Both the position numbers and the translations under genes were made by a program. A stretch of 64,000 nt of DNA, taken from the NCBI RefSeq assembly GCF_016125575.1, contig NZ_WGLM01000002.1:558001-622000 (forward strand), given 5' to 3'. Shown here piece after piece: positions 47,776 through 55,882 of this stretch (position 1 is its first letter; each line of letters opens with the position of its first letter). The stretch comes from Limimaricola sp. Lineage in GTDB: Bacteria; Pseudomonadota; Alphaproteobacteria; Rhodobacterales; Rhodobacteraceae. The notes under the pieces were generated by a model. The model saw nothing but the letters and a program-made list of their open reading frames with translations. It was not told where the DNA came from and did no database searches.

Positions 47776-49605
47776 ATGACAACGATCCGCCTGACCGCCG
47801 CGCAAGCCATGGTGCGCTACCTTGCTGCCCAACTCACCCCCTCCGGCGTCCCCTTCATCGCCGGCTGCTGGGGCATCTTCGGCCATGGCAACGTGGTGGG
47901 GCTGGGCGAGGCGCTTTATGGCGTGCGCGACCAGCTGCCCACCTACCGGGGCCAGAACGAACAGACCATGGCCCATGCCGCCATCGCCTATGCCAAGCAG
48001 TTGGGGCGCGACCGGGCGATGATGGTTACCTCCTCGATCGGGCCGGGTGCGCTCAACATGGTCACGGCGGCGGGCGTGGCGCATGTCAACCGCCTGCCGG
48101 TGCTGATCGTGCCGGGTGACGTGTTCGCCCATCGCGGCCCCGACCCGGTGTTGCAGCAGACCGAGGTCTGGGCCGACGGCACGGTCAGCGCGAACGACTG
48201 CTTCCGCCCGGTCAGCCGCTTTTTTGACCGGATCATCCGCCCCGAACAGCTGTTGACGGCGCTTCCCCGCGCGATGCGCGTGATGACCGACCCCGCCGAA
48301 TGCGGCCCGGTGACACTGGCCTTTTGTCAGGACGTGCAGGGCGAAGCGTTTGACTGGCCCGAGGAGTTCTTCACGCCCCGCGTCTGGCGTCGCCGCATCG
48401 TCCAGCCTGACCCGGTCGAGGTGGAGAGCGTCGCCGCCCTGCTGAAAGGGGCGAAAGCGCCGGTCATCGTCGCGGGCGGCGGGGTGCATTATGCCCATGC
48501 CACAGACGATCTGCGCCGCTTCGCCGAGGCGCACCAGATTCCCGTGGTCGAGACGCAGGCGGGCAAGTCCGCGCTGCCCTGGGACCATCCGCTCAACCTC
48601 GGCCCCATCGGTGTGACTGGCGCGGCCAGCGCCAATTCCCGCTGTGCCGAGGCTGACATGGTGCTGGGCGTGGGCACACGGTTTCAGGATTTCACCACCG
48701 GCTCGTGGTCGCTCTTCTCCGCGCCGGGCCGCAATCTCGCCAGCCTCAACGTGCTGGCCTATGACGCGATGAAACATGGGGCCGCGCCGCTGTGCTGCGA
48801 TGCCGCGGCCGGGCTTGCCGCGCTCTCCGATGCGCTGGGCGACAGCCGCTTTGCCGCGCCCGATCCCGCGCTCAAGGCCGACTGGTTCGCCGCCGTCGAT
48901 CCGCTGACCGCGCCGCCGGGCGAGGGCAATGCCCTGCCCACCGACATGCAGGTCGTGGGGGCCGTGCAGCGCGCGGCAGGCCCCGACACGGTGGTGATGT
49001 GCGCTGCCGGCACCATGCCGGGCGAGTTGCACAAGCTGTGGAAGGCCACGCGCCCGATGTCCTATCACATGGAATACGGGTTTTCCTGCATGGGCTACGA
49101 GATTGCCGGCGCGATGGGCATCAAGATGGCCGAGCCCGACCGCGACGTGGTCTGCATGCTGGGCGACGGCAGCTACATGATGGCCAATTCCGAGCTTGCC
49201 ACCGCCTGCATGATGGGGATCAAGATCACCGTCGTGATCACCGACAACCGCGGGTTCGGCTGCATCAACCGGCTGCAGATCGGCACCGGCGGGGCCGAGT
49301 TCAACAACCTGCTCGACAAGTCCTACCACGTGAACCCCGCGGCCATCGACTTTGCCGCCCATGCCCGCGCGATGGGGGCGGAGGCGGTGCATGTCGGCTC
49401 GATCGCCGAGCTTGAGGCCGCGCTGGCGCAGGCCAAGGCGGCGACCGGCCCCTTCGTCGTGGTCATCGACACTGATCCCTATCCCAGCACGCCCCATGGC
49501 GGCACGTGGTGGGAGGTCGGCGTGCCCGAGGTCAGCGAAAGGGCCGAGGTGCGCGCCGCGCGCAAGACATTCGAAACCCGGCGCAAGCAACAACGCGCCC
49601 TTTGA
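47776..49605 (+). CDS. iolD: 3D-trihydroxycyclohexane-1,2-dione acylhydrolase
   Basis: This 609-residue ThDP-dependent enzyme opens the ring of 3D-(3,5/4)-trihydroxycyclohexane-1,2-dione to 5-deoxy-glucuronate. It has the catalytic glutamate region in YRGQNEQTMAHAAIAYAKQ, a central NAD/FAD-like domain, and the ThDP motif from GDGSYMMANSELATAC to ITDNRGFGCIN. The start follows SD cggagg; the frame upstream of it belongs to iolC antisense-like noise. Eleven bases separate it from iolE. Confidence 0.96.
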   Translation: MTTIRLTAAQAMVRYLAAQLTPSGVPFIAGCWGIFGHGNVVGLGEALYGVRDQLPTYRGQNEQTMAHAAIAYAKQLGRDRAMMVTSSIGPGALNMVTAAGVAHVNRLPVLIVPGDVFAHRGPDPVLQQTEVWADGTVSANDCFRPVSRFFDRIIRPEQLLTALPRAMRVMTDPAECGPVTLAFCQDVQGEAFDWPEEFFTPRVWRRRIVQPDPVEVESVAALLKGAKAPVIVAGGGVHYAHATDDLRRFAEAHQIPVVETQAGKSALPWDHPLNLGPIGVTGAASANSRCAEADMVLGVGTRFQDFTTGSWSLFSAPGRNLASLNVLAYDAMKHGAAPLCCDAAAGLAALSDALGDSRFAAPDPALKADWFAAVDPLTAPPGEGNALPTDMQVVGAVQRAAGPDTVVMCAAGTMPGELHKLWKATRPMSYHMEYGFSCMGYEIAGAMGIKMAEPDRDVVCMLGDGSYMMANSELATACMMGIKITVVITDNRGFGCINRLQIGTGGAEFNNLLDKSYHVNPAAIDFAAHARAMGAEAVHVGSIAELEAALAQAKAATGPFVVVIDTDPYPSTPHGGTWWEVGVPEVSERAEVRAARKTFETRRKQQRAL

Positions 49606-49616
49606 GGACCCCGAAG

Positions 49617-50516
49617 ATGAGCGTCAAGATCGGCATTTCGCCCATTGCCTGGCAGAACGACGACCTGCCCGACCTGACCCGCGCCTACACGATGGAGCAG
49701 GCCCTGCGCGAGGCGCGCGAGATCGGCTATACAGGGGTCGAGCGTGGCCAGCGGATGCCGCATGACACCGCGGGCCTGCGCGCCTATCTCGAGGCCGCCG
49801 ATATCGCGCTTTGCGGCGGCTGGTGCTCGGGCGCAAGCCTGGTCAACGACCTGGAGGCCGAGAAGGCCGCGGTGCGCCAGCAGGTCGAACAGTTCGTCGC
49901 CCTGGGTGCGCCCTGCATCGTCTATGCGGAATGCTCCAACACCGTGCAGGGCAACATCGCCGTGCCGGTCAACGCCCGCCCGAAGCTGAGCCGTGACGAG
50001 GTGCTGGCCTATGCCGCCCGGATCAGCGAACTTGCCAAGTGGATGGCGGGGCAGGGGATGCCGATGGCCTATCACCACCACATGGGCTCGATCATCGAGA
50101 GCGAGGACGACGTGAACTGGCTGATGGAGGGTTCCACCCCCGATCTGCACCTGTGCTTCGATACCGGGCACTTGCTGTTCGGTGGCGGCGACGTGCTGCG
50201 CACGCTCGATCGTTGGGGCGACCGTGTGCATCATGTTCATTTCAAGGATATCCGCCCCGCCATCGTCGCCGACGTGCGCGAGAACGACCGCAGTTTCCTC
50301 GACGCCGTCATCACGGGAGCGTTTACCGTGCCGGGCGACGGCTGCATCGATTTCCAGGCGGTGGCGGACCGGCTGAAGGCGCTGGATTATGCCGGCTGGA
50401 TCGTGGTCGAGGCCGAGCAGGACCCGGCCAAGGCTGATCCCTACACCTATTCCAAGGTGGGCTATGACCACATCCTCAAGGTCTGCGCGCAGGCCGGACT
50501 GGAGATCTCGGCGTGA
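49617..50516 (+). CDS. iolE: Inosose dehydratase
   Basis: This 299-residue TIM-barrel metal enzyme removes water from scyllo-inosose to yield the trihydroxycyclohexanedione used by IolD. It shows ISPIAWQNDDLPDL at the N terminus, YHHHMGSIIESEDDV with metal-binding histidines, CFDTGHLLFGGGD, VHFKDIRP and VVEAEQDP near the end, all typical of IolE. Its stop overlaps a GTG start for a small membrane protein. Confidence 0.95.
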   Translation: MSVKIGISPIAWQNDDLPDLTRAYTMEQALREAREIGYTGVERGQRMPHDTAGLRAYLEAADIALCGGWCSGASLVNDLEAEKAAVRQQVEQFVALGAPCIVYAECSNTVQGNIAVPVNARPKLSRDEVLAYAARISELAKWMAGQGMPMAYHHHMGSIIESEDDVNWLMEGSTPDLHLCFDTGHLLFGGGDVLRTLDRWGDRVHHVHFKDIRPAIVADVRENDRSFLDAVITGAFTVPGDGCIDFQAVADRLKALDYAGWIVVEAEQDPAKADPYTYSKVGYDHILKVCAQAGLEISA

Positions 50517-50734
50517 GTGAACCGCGCCGCAGCTTCTGGTCGGTCGCGCATCCGTTCTTTCGTCCGGCCTGGCGCCGGGCGGTGGCGGTGATCATCGTGC
50601 TGGGGCAGGCGGCGCTGGAGTTTTCGCACAAGGCGGGGTTCTGGGGGGTCATCTTTCTGGCTGCGGGACTTTACCTGCTCTGGGCCTTCTTCCTGGCCTT
50701 CGATCCCGCCGATTATGAGAGGAAAGAGGAATGA
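50513..50734 (+). CDS. Small two-helix membrane protein in the inositol operon
   Basis: This 73-residue protein starts at a GTG in an overlap with the iolE stop and ends overlapping the iolB ATG, so it is translationally coupled on both sides. A basic aromatic N terminus (PFFRPAWRR) is followed by two hydrophobic segments (about 23-39 and 45-63) and a charged tail ending YERKEE. I do not recognise the family. Its codon use matches the neighbours. A membrane-located accessory role is possible, but no function is claimed. Confidence 0.75.
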   Translation: MSEPRRSFWSVAHPFFRPAWRRAVAVIIVLGQAALEFSHKAGFWGVIFLAAGLYLLWAFFLAFDPADYERKEE

Positions 50735-51540
50735 CCAGCCCGCTGCTGCGCCACCCGCAATCCGGCACCCCCAAGGTGCATGACATCACGCCCCGGGACG
50801 CGGGCTGGCGCTACGTGGGGTTCGGCCTTTACGATCTGCAGCCGGGGCAGGATGCGGCCGAGGCCACGGGCGGGCACGAGGCGATCCTGGTGCTGGTCGA
50901 GGGCAAGGCGCGGATCAGTGCCGCGGGGCAGGATTTCGGCGAGATGGGCGAACGGATGAGCCCCTTCGAACGCACGCCGCCGCATTGCCTTTACGTCCCC
51001 GGCGGGGCTGACTGGCGCGCGGTGGCGACTACGCCCTGCAAGCTGGCGGTCTGCACCGCGCCGGCCACCGGCGGACATGCGGCGCAAAGGCTGGGCCCCG
51101 AGGGGATCGAACTGACGCCGCGGGGCAAGGGCGCCAATACCCGCTACATCAACAACATCGCGATGGAAGGCCGCGACGTGGCCGACCACCTGCTGGTGAC
51201 CGAGGTGTTCACGCCCGCCGGCAACTGGTCGTCCTATCCCAGCCACCGCCATGACGAGGACGATTTTCCGCGAATCACCTATCTTGAAGAGACGTATTAC
51301 CACCGGCTCAACCCCTCAGACGGCTTCGGGCTGCAGCGCGTCTACACAGACGATGGCGACCTCGACGAGGCGATGGCGGTGCGCGATGGTGACGTGGTGC
51401 TGGTGCCGCGCGGGCATCATCCCTGCGGCGCGCCCTACGGGTTCGAGATGTATTACCTCAACGTCATGGCCGGGCCGCTGCGCAAATGGCGCTTTGTCCC
51501 GGCTCCCGAGGTCGAGTGGATCATGCAGCGCGACGGCTGA
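50731..51540 (+). CDS. iolB: 5-deoxy-glucuronate isomerase
   Basis: This 269-residue double cupin converts 5-deoxy-D-glucuronate to 5-dehydro-2-deoxy-D-gluconate, the substrate of IolC. Metal ligands are visible in SYPSHRHDEDDFPRITYLEETYYHR, and PRGHHPCGAPYGFEMYYLNVMAG is a family landmark. The ATG overlaps the small membrane protein gene. It is the last gene of the operon. iolA (methylmalonate-semialdehyde dehydrogenase) is not in the window. Confidence 0.95.
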   Translation: MTSPLLRHPQSGTPKVHDITPRDAGWRYVGFGLYDLQPGQDAAEATGGHEAILVLVEGKARISAAGQDFGEMGERMSPFERTPPHCLYVPGGADWRAVATTPCKLAVCTAPATGGHAAQRLGPEGIELTPRGKGANTRYINNIAMEGRDVADHLLVTEVFTPAGNWSSYPSHRHDEDDFPRITYLEETYYHRLNPSDGFGLQRVYTDDGDLDEAMAVRDGDVVLVPRGHHPCGAPYGFEMYYLNVMAGPLRKWRFVPAPEVEWIMQRDG

Positions 51541-51546
51541 GCCGCG

Positions 51547-51753
51547 TCAGATGAACCCGATGCGATGCAGCGCGTTCTCGGCACGTTGACGGCGGGCGAC
51601 ATCGGACGACAGCGTGTCCCGGTTGAGCGTCCGGACAATCCGCGTCAGGCGTCGTTCACGGATGTGGCGCGTGACGAAGGCGGCGACATCGTCGACCTCC
51701 AGCGCCTCGATCGCGGTGACGATTGTCACCGAATCCTGCAACTCATGCGGCAT
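51547..51753 (-). CDS. Small hypothetical protein
   Basis: This 68-residue product (MPHELQDSVTIVTAIEALEVDDVAAF... then a basic half with HIRERRLTRIVRTLNRD) has an acidic then basic composition and no membrane segment. Codon third positions are strongly G/C like the flanking genes, which favours a real gene. Its stop is six bases from the convergent iolB stop, and it lies 81 bases downstream of phnF on the same strand, so it may be co-transcribed with phnF. I do not recognise the family. Confidence 0.5.
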   Translation of the reverse strand: MPHELQDSVTIVTAIEALEVDDVAAFVTRHIRERRLTRIVRTLNRDTLSSDVARRQRAENALHRIGFI

Positions 51754-51834
51754 GGCAGCCCCCCAAGGCGCGGTGATTCCCGTGGCGAATGGTAACGCGG
51801 GACGCGCCTTTCGTCGCGCTTAATCGGCACCGTT

Positions 51835-52569
51835 TCAGCGATCGGCGGATTCGAGCGTGAGGCTGACGCGCTCGCCGGCGAACCATGTCAGCCCGTATTC
51901 CACCGGACGGCCCCCTGCATCGGTGTTGAGCGCCTCGGTCCTGAGCAGCGGCGCGCCGGCGGCAAGGTGCAGTTGCGCGGCCTGAACGGGCGTGGCGAGG
52001 GCGGCCGATATCCGGGTGCGGGCGCGCAAATGGTCGGTCACGCCGCAGGCGGCCAGTGCCGCGGTGATCGAGCGGTCGGCGCGCAGGGCCTCGGGCAGGC
52101 CGGGCAGGGCCGAGGCGGGAAAGACGCTGAGAAACAACGCGATGGGTTCGGCATCGGCCAGCGAGACCCCGCCATAGGCATGCACCATATCTCCCGGCGC
52201 AAGGCCAAGGGCCGCGGCCTCTGTTGCGTTGGCGCGGCGGGTTTCCAGCGCCAGCAGCTGCCGCCCGGGGATGCGCCCGGTCGCGGCGATGTTGCGATGA
52301 AAGCGCACGCGCCGACCCAGCGCGTAATCAGCGGGGCGGGCGGCCACGAACACGCCCGCGCCACGGCGGCTGTGAACCAGTCCACCTTCTGCCAATTTTG
52401 CCATGGCCCGGCGCAGCGTATGACGATGCACGCCAAAGCGGCGGGCAAGGTCCGCCTCCGAAGGCAGCCGGTCGCCCGGGCGGTACTGGCCGCTTGCGAT
52501 TTCGGCGGTCAGCGTCTCGGCGATGGAGTGCCAGAGGGCGGCCGGCGCGAGCTTGTCGGGCGTTGTCAT
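51835..52569 (-). CDS. phnF: Phosphonate operon regulator, GntR/HutC family
   Basis: This 244-residue protein has a GntR winged HTH at about 10-78 (YRPGDRLPSEADLARRFGVHRHTLRRAMAKLAEGGLV) and a UTRA domain after it. It is divergent from phnGHI, the normal position of PhnF. The start giving MTTPDKLAP was chosen; the upstream extension overlaps phnG in antisense. The 80-base divergent region holds a probable operator. Confidence 0.9.
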   Translation of the reverse strand: MTTPDKLAPAALWHSIAETLTAEIASGQYRPGDRLPSEADLARRFGVHRHTLRRAMAKLAEGGLVHSRRGAGVFVAARPADYALGRRVRFHRNIAATGRIPGRQLLALETRRANATEAAALGLAPGDMVHAYGGVSLADAEPIALFLSVFPASALPGLPEALRADRSITAALAACGVTDHLRARTRISAALATPVQAAQLHLAAGAPLLRTEALNTDAGGRPVEYGLTWFAGERVSLTLESADR

Positions 52570-52591
52570 GAAGACTTCACAGTTCGGGGGC

Positions 52592-52642
52592 TTGTCGGAG
52601 AGAAGGTCACGGCGTATGAGTTGTCTAGTTGTATAAGGCAAC
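52592..52642. promoter_or_regulatory. phnF-phnG divergent control region
   Basis: TTGTCG (52592-52597), a 17-base spacer and TATGAG (52615-52620) form a possible phnG promoter. It is followed at once by ttgtctagttgtataaggca, an imperfect inverted repeat (ttgtct and aggcaa arms with one mismatch) of the kind bound by HutC-class regulators. PhnF binding there is inferred. Confidence 0.45.
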
Positions 52643-52649
52643 CCGCGCC

Positions 52650-53114
52650 ATGACAAGCACCGCCGCCCTGACATCCGAACAAGAAGACCGTCGCGCATGG
52701 CTGGGCCTGATGGCCAGCGCGCCCGCCGGGCGGTTGGCCGCACTTTGCACGTCGGCGGGGCTGGACTGGCCCGCCGATTGGCTGCGCCCGCCCGAGGTCG
52801 GCGCGGTGATGGTGCGCGGGCGGGCAGGCGGCACCGGTGCGCCGTTCAACCTGGGCGAGATGACGGTCACCCGCGCCTCGGTCCGGCTGCCCTCGGGCGA
52901 GGTGGGCCACGGCACCGTGCAGGGGCGCGACAAGGTGGCGGCAGGCTGGGCCGCGCAGGTGGATGCGCTGATGCAGACGGGCGCGGCCGACGCGGTGCGC
53001 GCGGCGGTGCTGGCGCCGCTGGCTGCCGAGGCCGACGCACGGCGCGGGGCCCGCGCGGCCAAGGCGGCGGCAACGAAGGTCGAGTTCTTCACGTTGGTGA
53101 GGGGAGAGGATTGA
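52650..53114 (+). CDS. phnG: C-P lyase subunit PhnG
   Basis: This 154-residue protein is part of the PhnGHIJ core complex; with PhnH, PhnI and PhnL it forms the purine-releasing step that makes ribose-1-phosphonate triphosphate. The stretches RRAWLGLMASAPAGRLAAL and GHGTVQGRDKVAAGWAAQVDALMQ resemble PhnG. The ATG at 52650 fits the family length (about 150); the two codons upstream of it are not needed. Its stop overlaps the phnH start (TGATG). Confidence 0.92.
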   Translation: MTSTAALTSEQEDRRAWLGLMASAPAGRLAALCTSAGLDWPADWLRPPEVGAVMVRGRAGGTGAPFNLGEMTVTRASVRLPSGEVGHGTVQGRDKVAAGWAAQVDALMQTGAADAVRAAVLAPLAAEADARRGARAAKAAATKVEFFTLVRGED

Positions 53115-53677
53115 TGCAGGCCGAAACGCTGACTGGCGGCTTTGCCGATGCTCCGCACGATGCGGCCCACGCCTTTCGCGCGATCATGGAGGCGATGGCC
53201 CGGCCCGGCACCATTCACCGCATCGCAGGCGCGCAGCCGCCCGCGCCGCTGTCGGTCGCGGCGGGCGCCGTGCTGCTGACGCTGTGCGATCCCGAAACTG
53301 CGCTGCACCTAGCCGGGTCCGCCGACACGGGCGCCGTGCGCGACTGGGTGACGTTTCATTGCGGTGCGCCGCTGGCCGGGCGCGGGCAGGCGGCCTTTGC
53401 CCTTGGGGCGTGGCCGGCGCTGCTGCCGCTTGGCGACTATGCCATCGGCACGCCCGAATATCCCGACCGCTCGGCGACGCTGATCGTCGAGGTGCCGGTG
53501 CTGGAGGCCAGCGGCGCTCGGCTGACCGGCCCCGGCATCGCCACGGAGGCGGCGCTTTCTCTGCCCGAAACGGCGGCGTTCCAGGCCAATGCGCGGGCCT
53601 TTCCGCTGGGGCTTGATTTCATCTTCACCTGCGGCGACCGGCTGGCCGCGCTGCCGCGTTCGACGAGGATCGGCTGA
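53114..53677 (+). CDS. phnH: C-P lyase subunit PhnH
   Basis: This 187-residue subunit of the C-P lyase core complex is related in fold to PLP enzymes but lacks the cofactor. AHAFRAIMEAMARPGTIHRI at the N terminus and GTPEYPDRSATLIVEVP near 115 are family-typical. It lies in TGATG overlap with both phnG and phnI. The longer frame reading back into phnG is an artefact of high G+C. Confidence 0.93.
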   Translation: MQAETLTGGFADAPHDAAHAFRAIMEAMARPGTIHRIAGAQPPAPLSVAAGAVLLTLCDPETALHLAGSADTGAVRDWVTFHCGAPLAGRGQAAFALGAWPALLPLGDYAIGTPEYPDRSATLIVEVPVLEASGARLTGPGIATEAALSLPETAAFQANARAFPLGLDFIFTCGDRLAALPRSTRIG

Positions 53678-54777
53678 TGTATGTCGCTGTCAAGGGAGGG
53701 GCGCGGGCGATTGAGAACGCCCATGCCTGGCTAGCCGAGGAACGGCGGGGCGATACCGGCGTGGCCGAACTTTCGGTTGCGCAGATCCGCGAACAGCTGG
53801 CGCTGGCGGTCAACCGGGTGATGGCCGAGGGCTCTCTCTACGATCCTGATCTGGCCGCGCTGGCGATCAAGCAGGCGCGCGGCGACCTGATCGAGGCGAT
53901 CTTCCTGATCCGCGCCTACCGCACCACGCTGCCCCGCTTTGGCGCGACCCGGCCCGTCGAGACCGGCGCGATGGCCTGCGACCGGCGCATCAGCGCCACG
54001 TTCAAGGACCTGCCGGGCGGGCAGGTTCTGGGCCCGACCTTCGATTACACGCACCGGCTGCTGGATTTCAAACTGGCCGCCGAGGGTGCGGTGCCGCCCG
54101 CGCCCGAGGGCACCCCCGCGCCCGGCCCGGTGCCGCATGTCACCGGCTTTCTCAATCGTGAGGGGCTGATCCAGCAGGAGGTGGCGGACGAAACGCCGCC
54201 GCCCGACCTGACGCGCGAACCGCTGGAATTGCCCGCCGACAGGGCGCTGCGGCTTCAGGCGCTAAGCCGGGGCGACGAGGGGTTCATCCTTGGCATGGCC
54301 TATTCCACCCAGCGCGGCTATGCGCGCAACCACGCCTTCGTGGGCGAATTGCGCATCGGCGCCTGCACAGTCGAGATGGACATTCCCGAACTGGGCTTTG
54401 CCATCGAGATCGGCGAGGTGGTGCTGACCGAATGCGAAACCGTCAACCAGTTCGCCGGGTCAAAGACCGAGCCGCCGCAATTCACCCGCGGCTATGGCCT
54501 GGTCTTTGGCCAGACCGAGCGCAAGGCGATCTCGATGGCGCTGGTCGACCGGGCACTGAGGTGGCGCGAACTGGGCGAGGACGACCAGGGCGCGCCCGCG
54601 CAAGACGAGGAATTCGTCCTCTACCACTGCGACAATATCCAGGCGACGGGGTTTCTGGAGCATATCAAGCTGCCCCATTACGTCGACTTCCAGTCCGAAT
54701 TGGAGCTGGTGCGCAAGCTGCGGCGCGAGGCGATGGCGGCCGGTTCGGCCCCAGGTCAGGCGGAGGCGGCGGAATGA
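53677..54777 (+). CDS. phnI: C-P lyase subunit PhnI
   Basis: This 366-residue core subunit catalyses, with PhnG, PhnH and PhnL, the displacement of adenine from ATP by the phosphonate. MYVAVKGGARAIENAHAWLAEERRG opens it, and GFILGMAYSTQRGYARNHAFVGELRIG is a hallmark. Its stop is two bases from that of a small opposite-strand gene, and phnJ follows only after 253 bases, unlike the usual tight phnI-phnJ coupling. Confidence 0.95.
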   Translation: MYVAVKGGARAIENAHAWLAEERRGDTGVAELSVAQIREQLALAVNRVMAEGSLYDPDLAALAIKQARGDLIEAIFLIRAYRTTLPRFGATRPVETGAMACDRRISATFKDLPGGQVLGPTFDYTHRLLDFKLAAEGAVPPAPEGTPAPGPVPHVTGFLNREGLIQQEVADETPPPDLTREPLELPADRALRLQALSRGDEGFILGMAYSTQRGYARNHAFVGELRIGACTVEMDIPELGFAIEIGEVVLTECETVNQFAGSKTEPPQFTRGYGLVFGQTERKAISMALVDRALRWRELGEDDQGAPAQDEEFVLYHCDNIQATGFLEHIKLPHYVDFQSELELVRKLRREAMAAGSAPGQAEAAE

Positions 54778-54779
54778 GC

Positions 54780-54998
54780 CTAGCTGTCGCCGTCCGCATC
54801 CCCTTCGCCGTCCCCGGTCCCGTCGGCCTCGTCCTCGGCCTGTCCTTCAGGGCGCTGGCCCTTGGCGAGGTCCACCGTCAGGACATGCGGCGGCGGCGCC
54901 TCTTCGCCTTCGGGCGGCGGCCCGCGCAGGTAGCCTGCCGCGCGGGCCATGATGACCAGCACGACCAGCAGGATCAGGGCGCCAAGGCCGAAACTCAT
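54780..54998 (-). CDS. Small acidic membrane-anchored protein nested in the phn operon
   Basis: This 72-residue product runs against the operon direction in the gap between phnI and phnJ. It has an N-terminal membrane helix (LGALILLVVLVIMARAAGYL, about 5-24), then a proline-rich linker and a very acidic tail (EGQAEDEADGTGDGEGDADGDS). SD aagga lies nine bases before the ATG and codon use fits the genome. I do not recognise the family. It could be a single-pass inner-membrane protein with a cytoplasmic acidic tail. Confidence 0.6.
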   Translation of the reverse strand: MSFGLGALILLVVLVIMARAAGYLRGPPPEGEEAPPPHVLTVDLAKGQRPEGQAEDEADGTGDGEGDADGDS

Positions 54999-55030
54999 CG
55001 CCGGGTCCTTGTTTCCTCGGGGGTTACAGC

Positions 55031-55882
55031 ATGACAGAGCATTACAACTTTGCCTACCTCGACGAGCAGACCAAGCGGATGATCCGCCGCGCGCTGTTGA
55101 AGGCGCTGGCGGTCCCCGGCTACCAGGTGCCGTTCGCCAGCCGCGAAATGCCCATGCCCTATGGCTGGGGTACGGGCGGCGTGCAGGTGACGGCCGCCGT
55201 GCTGGTGCCCGAGGATCGGCTGAAGGTGATCGACCAGGGGGCCGACGACACGACCAACGCCGTCAGCATCCGCGCCTTCTTTGCCCGCACCGCCGGGGTG
55301 GCGACGACCGAGGCGACAGCGGAGGCGACCGTGATCCAGACCCGCCACCGCATCCCCGAGGTGACGCTGCGCGAGGGCCAGATCCTGGTCTACCAGGTGC
55401 CGATCCCCGAACCCTTGCGGTTCCTCGAACCCTCCGAGGTGGAAACGCGGCGGATGCACGCGCTGGAGGATTACGGGCTGATGCATGTGAAGCTATACGA
55501 GGACATCAGCCGGCACGGCCACATCGCCACCGCCTATGCCTACCCTGTCAGGGTGGCCGGGCGTTACGTGATGGACCCCTCGCCGATCCCCAAGTTCGAC
55601 AATCCCAAGATGGAGATGGCGGCGATCCAGCTTTTCGGCGCGGGGCGCGAGCAGCGCATCTACGCGCTGCCGCCGCACACGCCCGTCGTCAGCCTCGATT
55701 TCGAGGATCACCCGTTCGAGGCGTCAAAAGCTGATCATGCCTGCGGCCTTTGCGGTGCGACAGACAGCTACCTTGACGAGGTGATCGTCGATGACGCCGG
55801 CGGGCGGATGTTCGTCTGTTCCGACACCGATTATTGCGGCAGCCGGCAGGCCGCCGGGCACAAGGGAAAGGATGCGGCATGA
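55031..55882 (+). CDS. phnJ: Alpha-D-ribose 1-methylphosphonate 5-phosphate C-P lyase PhnJ
   Basis: This 283-residue radical SAM enzyme breaks the carbon-phosphorus bond. The unusual iron-sulfur motif C-X2-C-X21-C is exact (Cys238, Cys241, Cys263), and the later Cys269 matches the thiyl-radical cysteine. The glycine of PGYQVPFASREMPMPYGWGTGG (Gly30) corresponds to the glycyl position. It has an ATGA overlap with phnK. All key residues are present, so the operon appears functional. Confidence 0.97.
   Translation: MTEHYNFAYLDEQTKRMIRRALLKALAVPGYQVPFASREMPMPYGWGTGGVQVTAAVLVPEDRLKVIDQGADDTTNAVSIRAFFARTAGVATTEATAEATVIQTRHRIPEVTLREGQILVYQVPIPEPLRFLEPSEVETRRMHALEDYGLMHVKLYEDISRHGHIATAYAYPVRVAGRYVMDPSPIPKFDNPKMEMAAIQLFGAGREQRIYALPPHTPVVSLDFEDHPFEASKADHACGLCGATDSYLDEVIVDDAGGRMFVCSDTDYCGSRQAAGHKGKDAA

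Noticed and set aside
45606-47810. 734-codon open frame on the minus strand
   Set aside because: Antisense to iolC with no recognisable domain; it crosses gene borders and the intergenic repeat.
47761-49593. 610-codon open frame on the minus strand
   Set aside because: Exactly shadows iolD, which carries all ThDP enzyme motifs on the plus strand.
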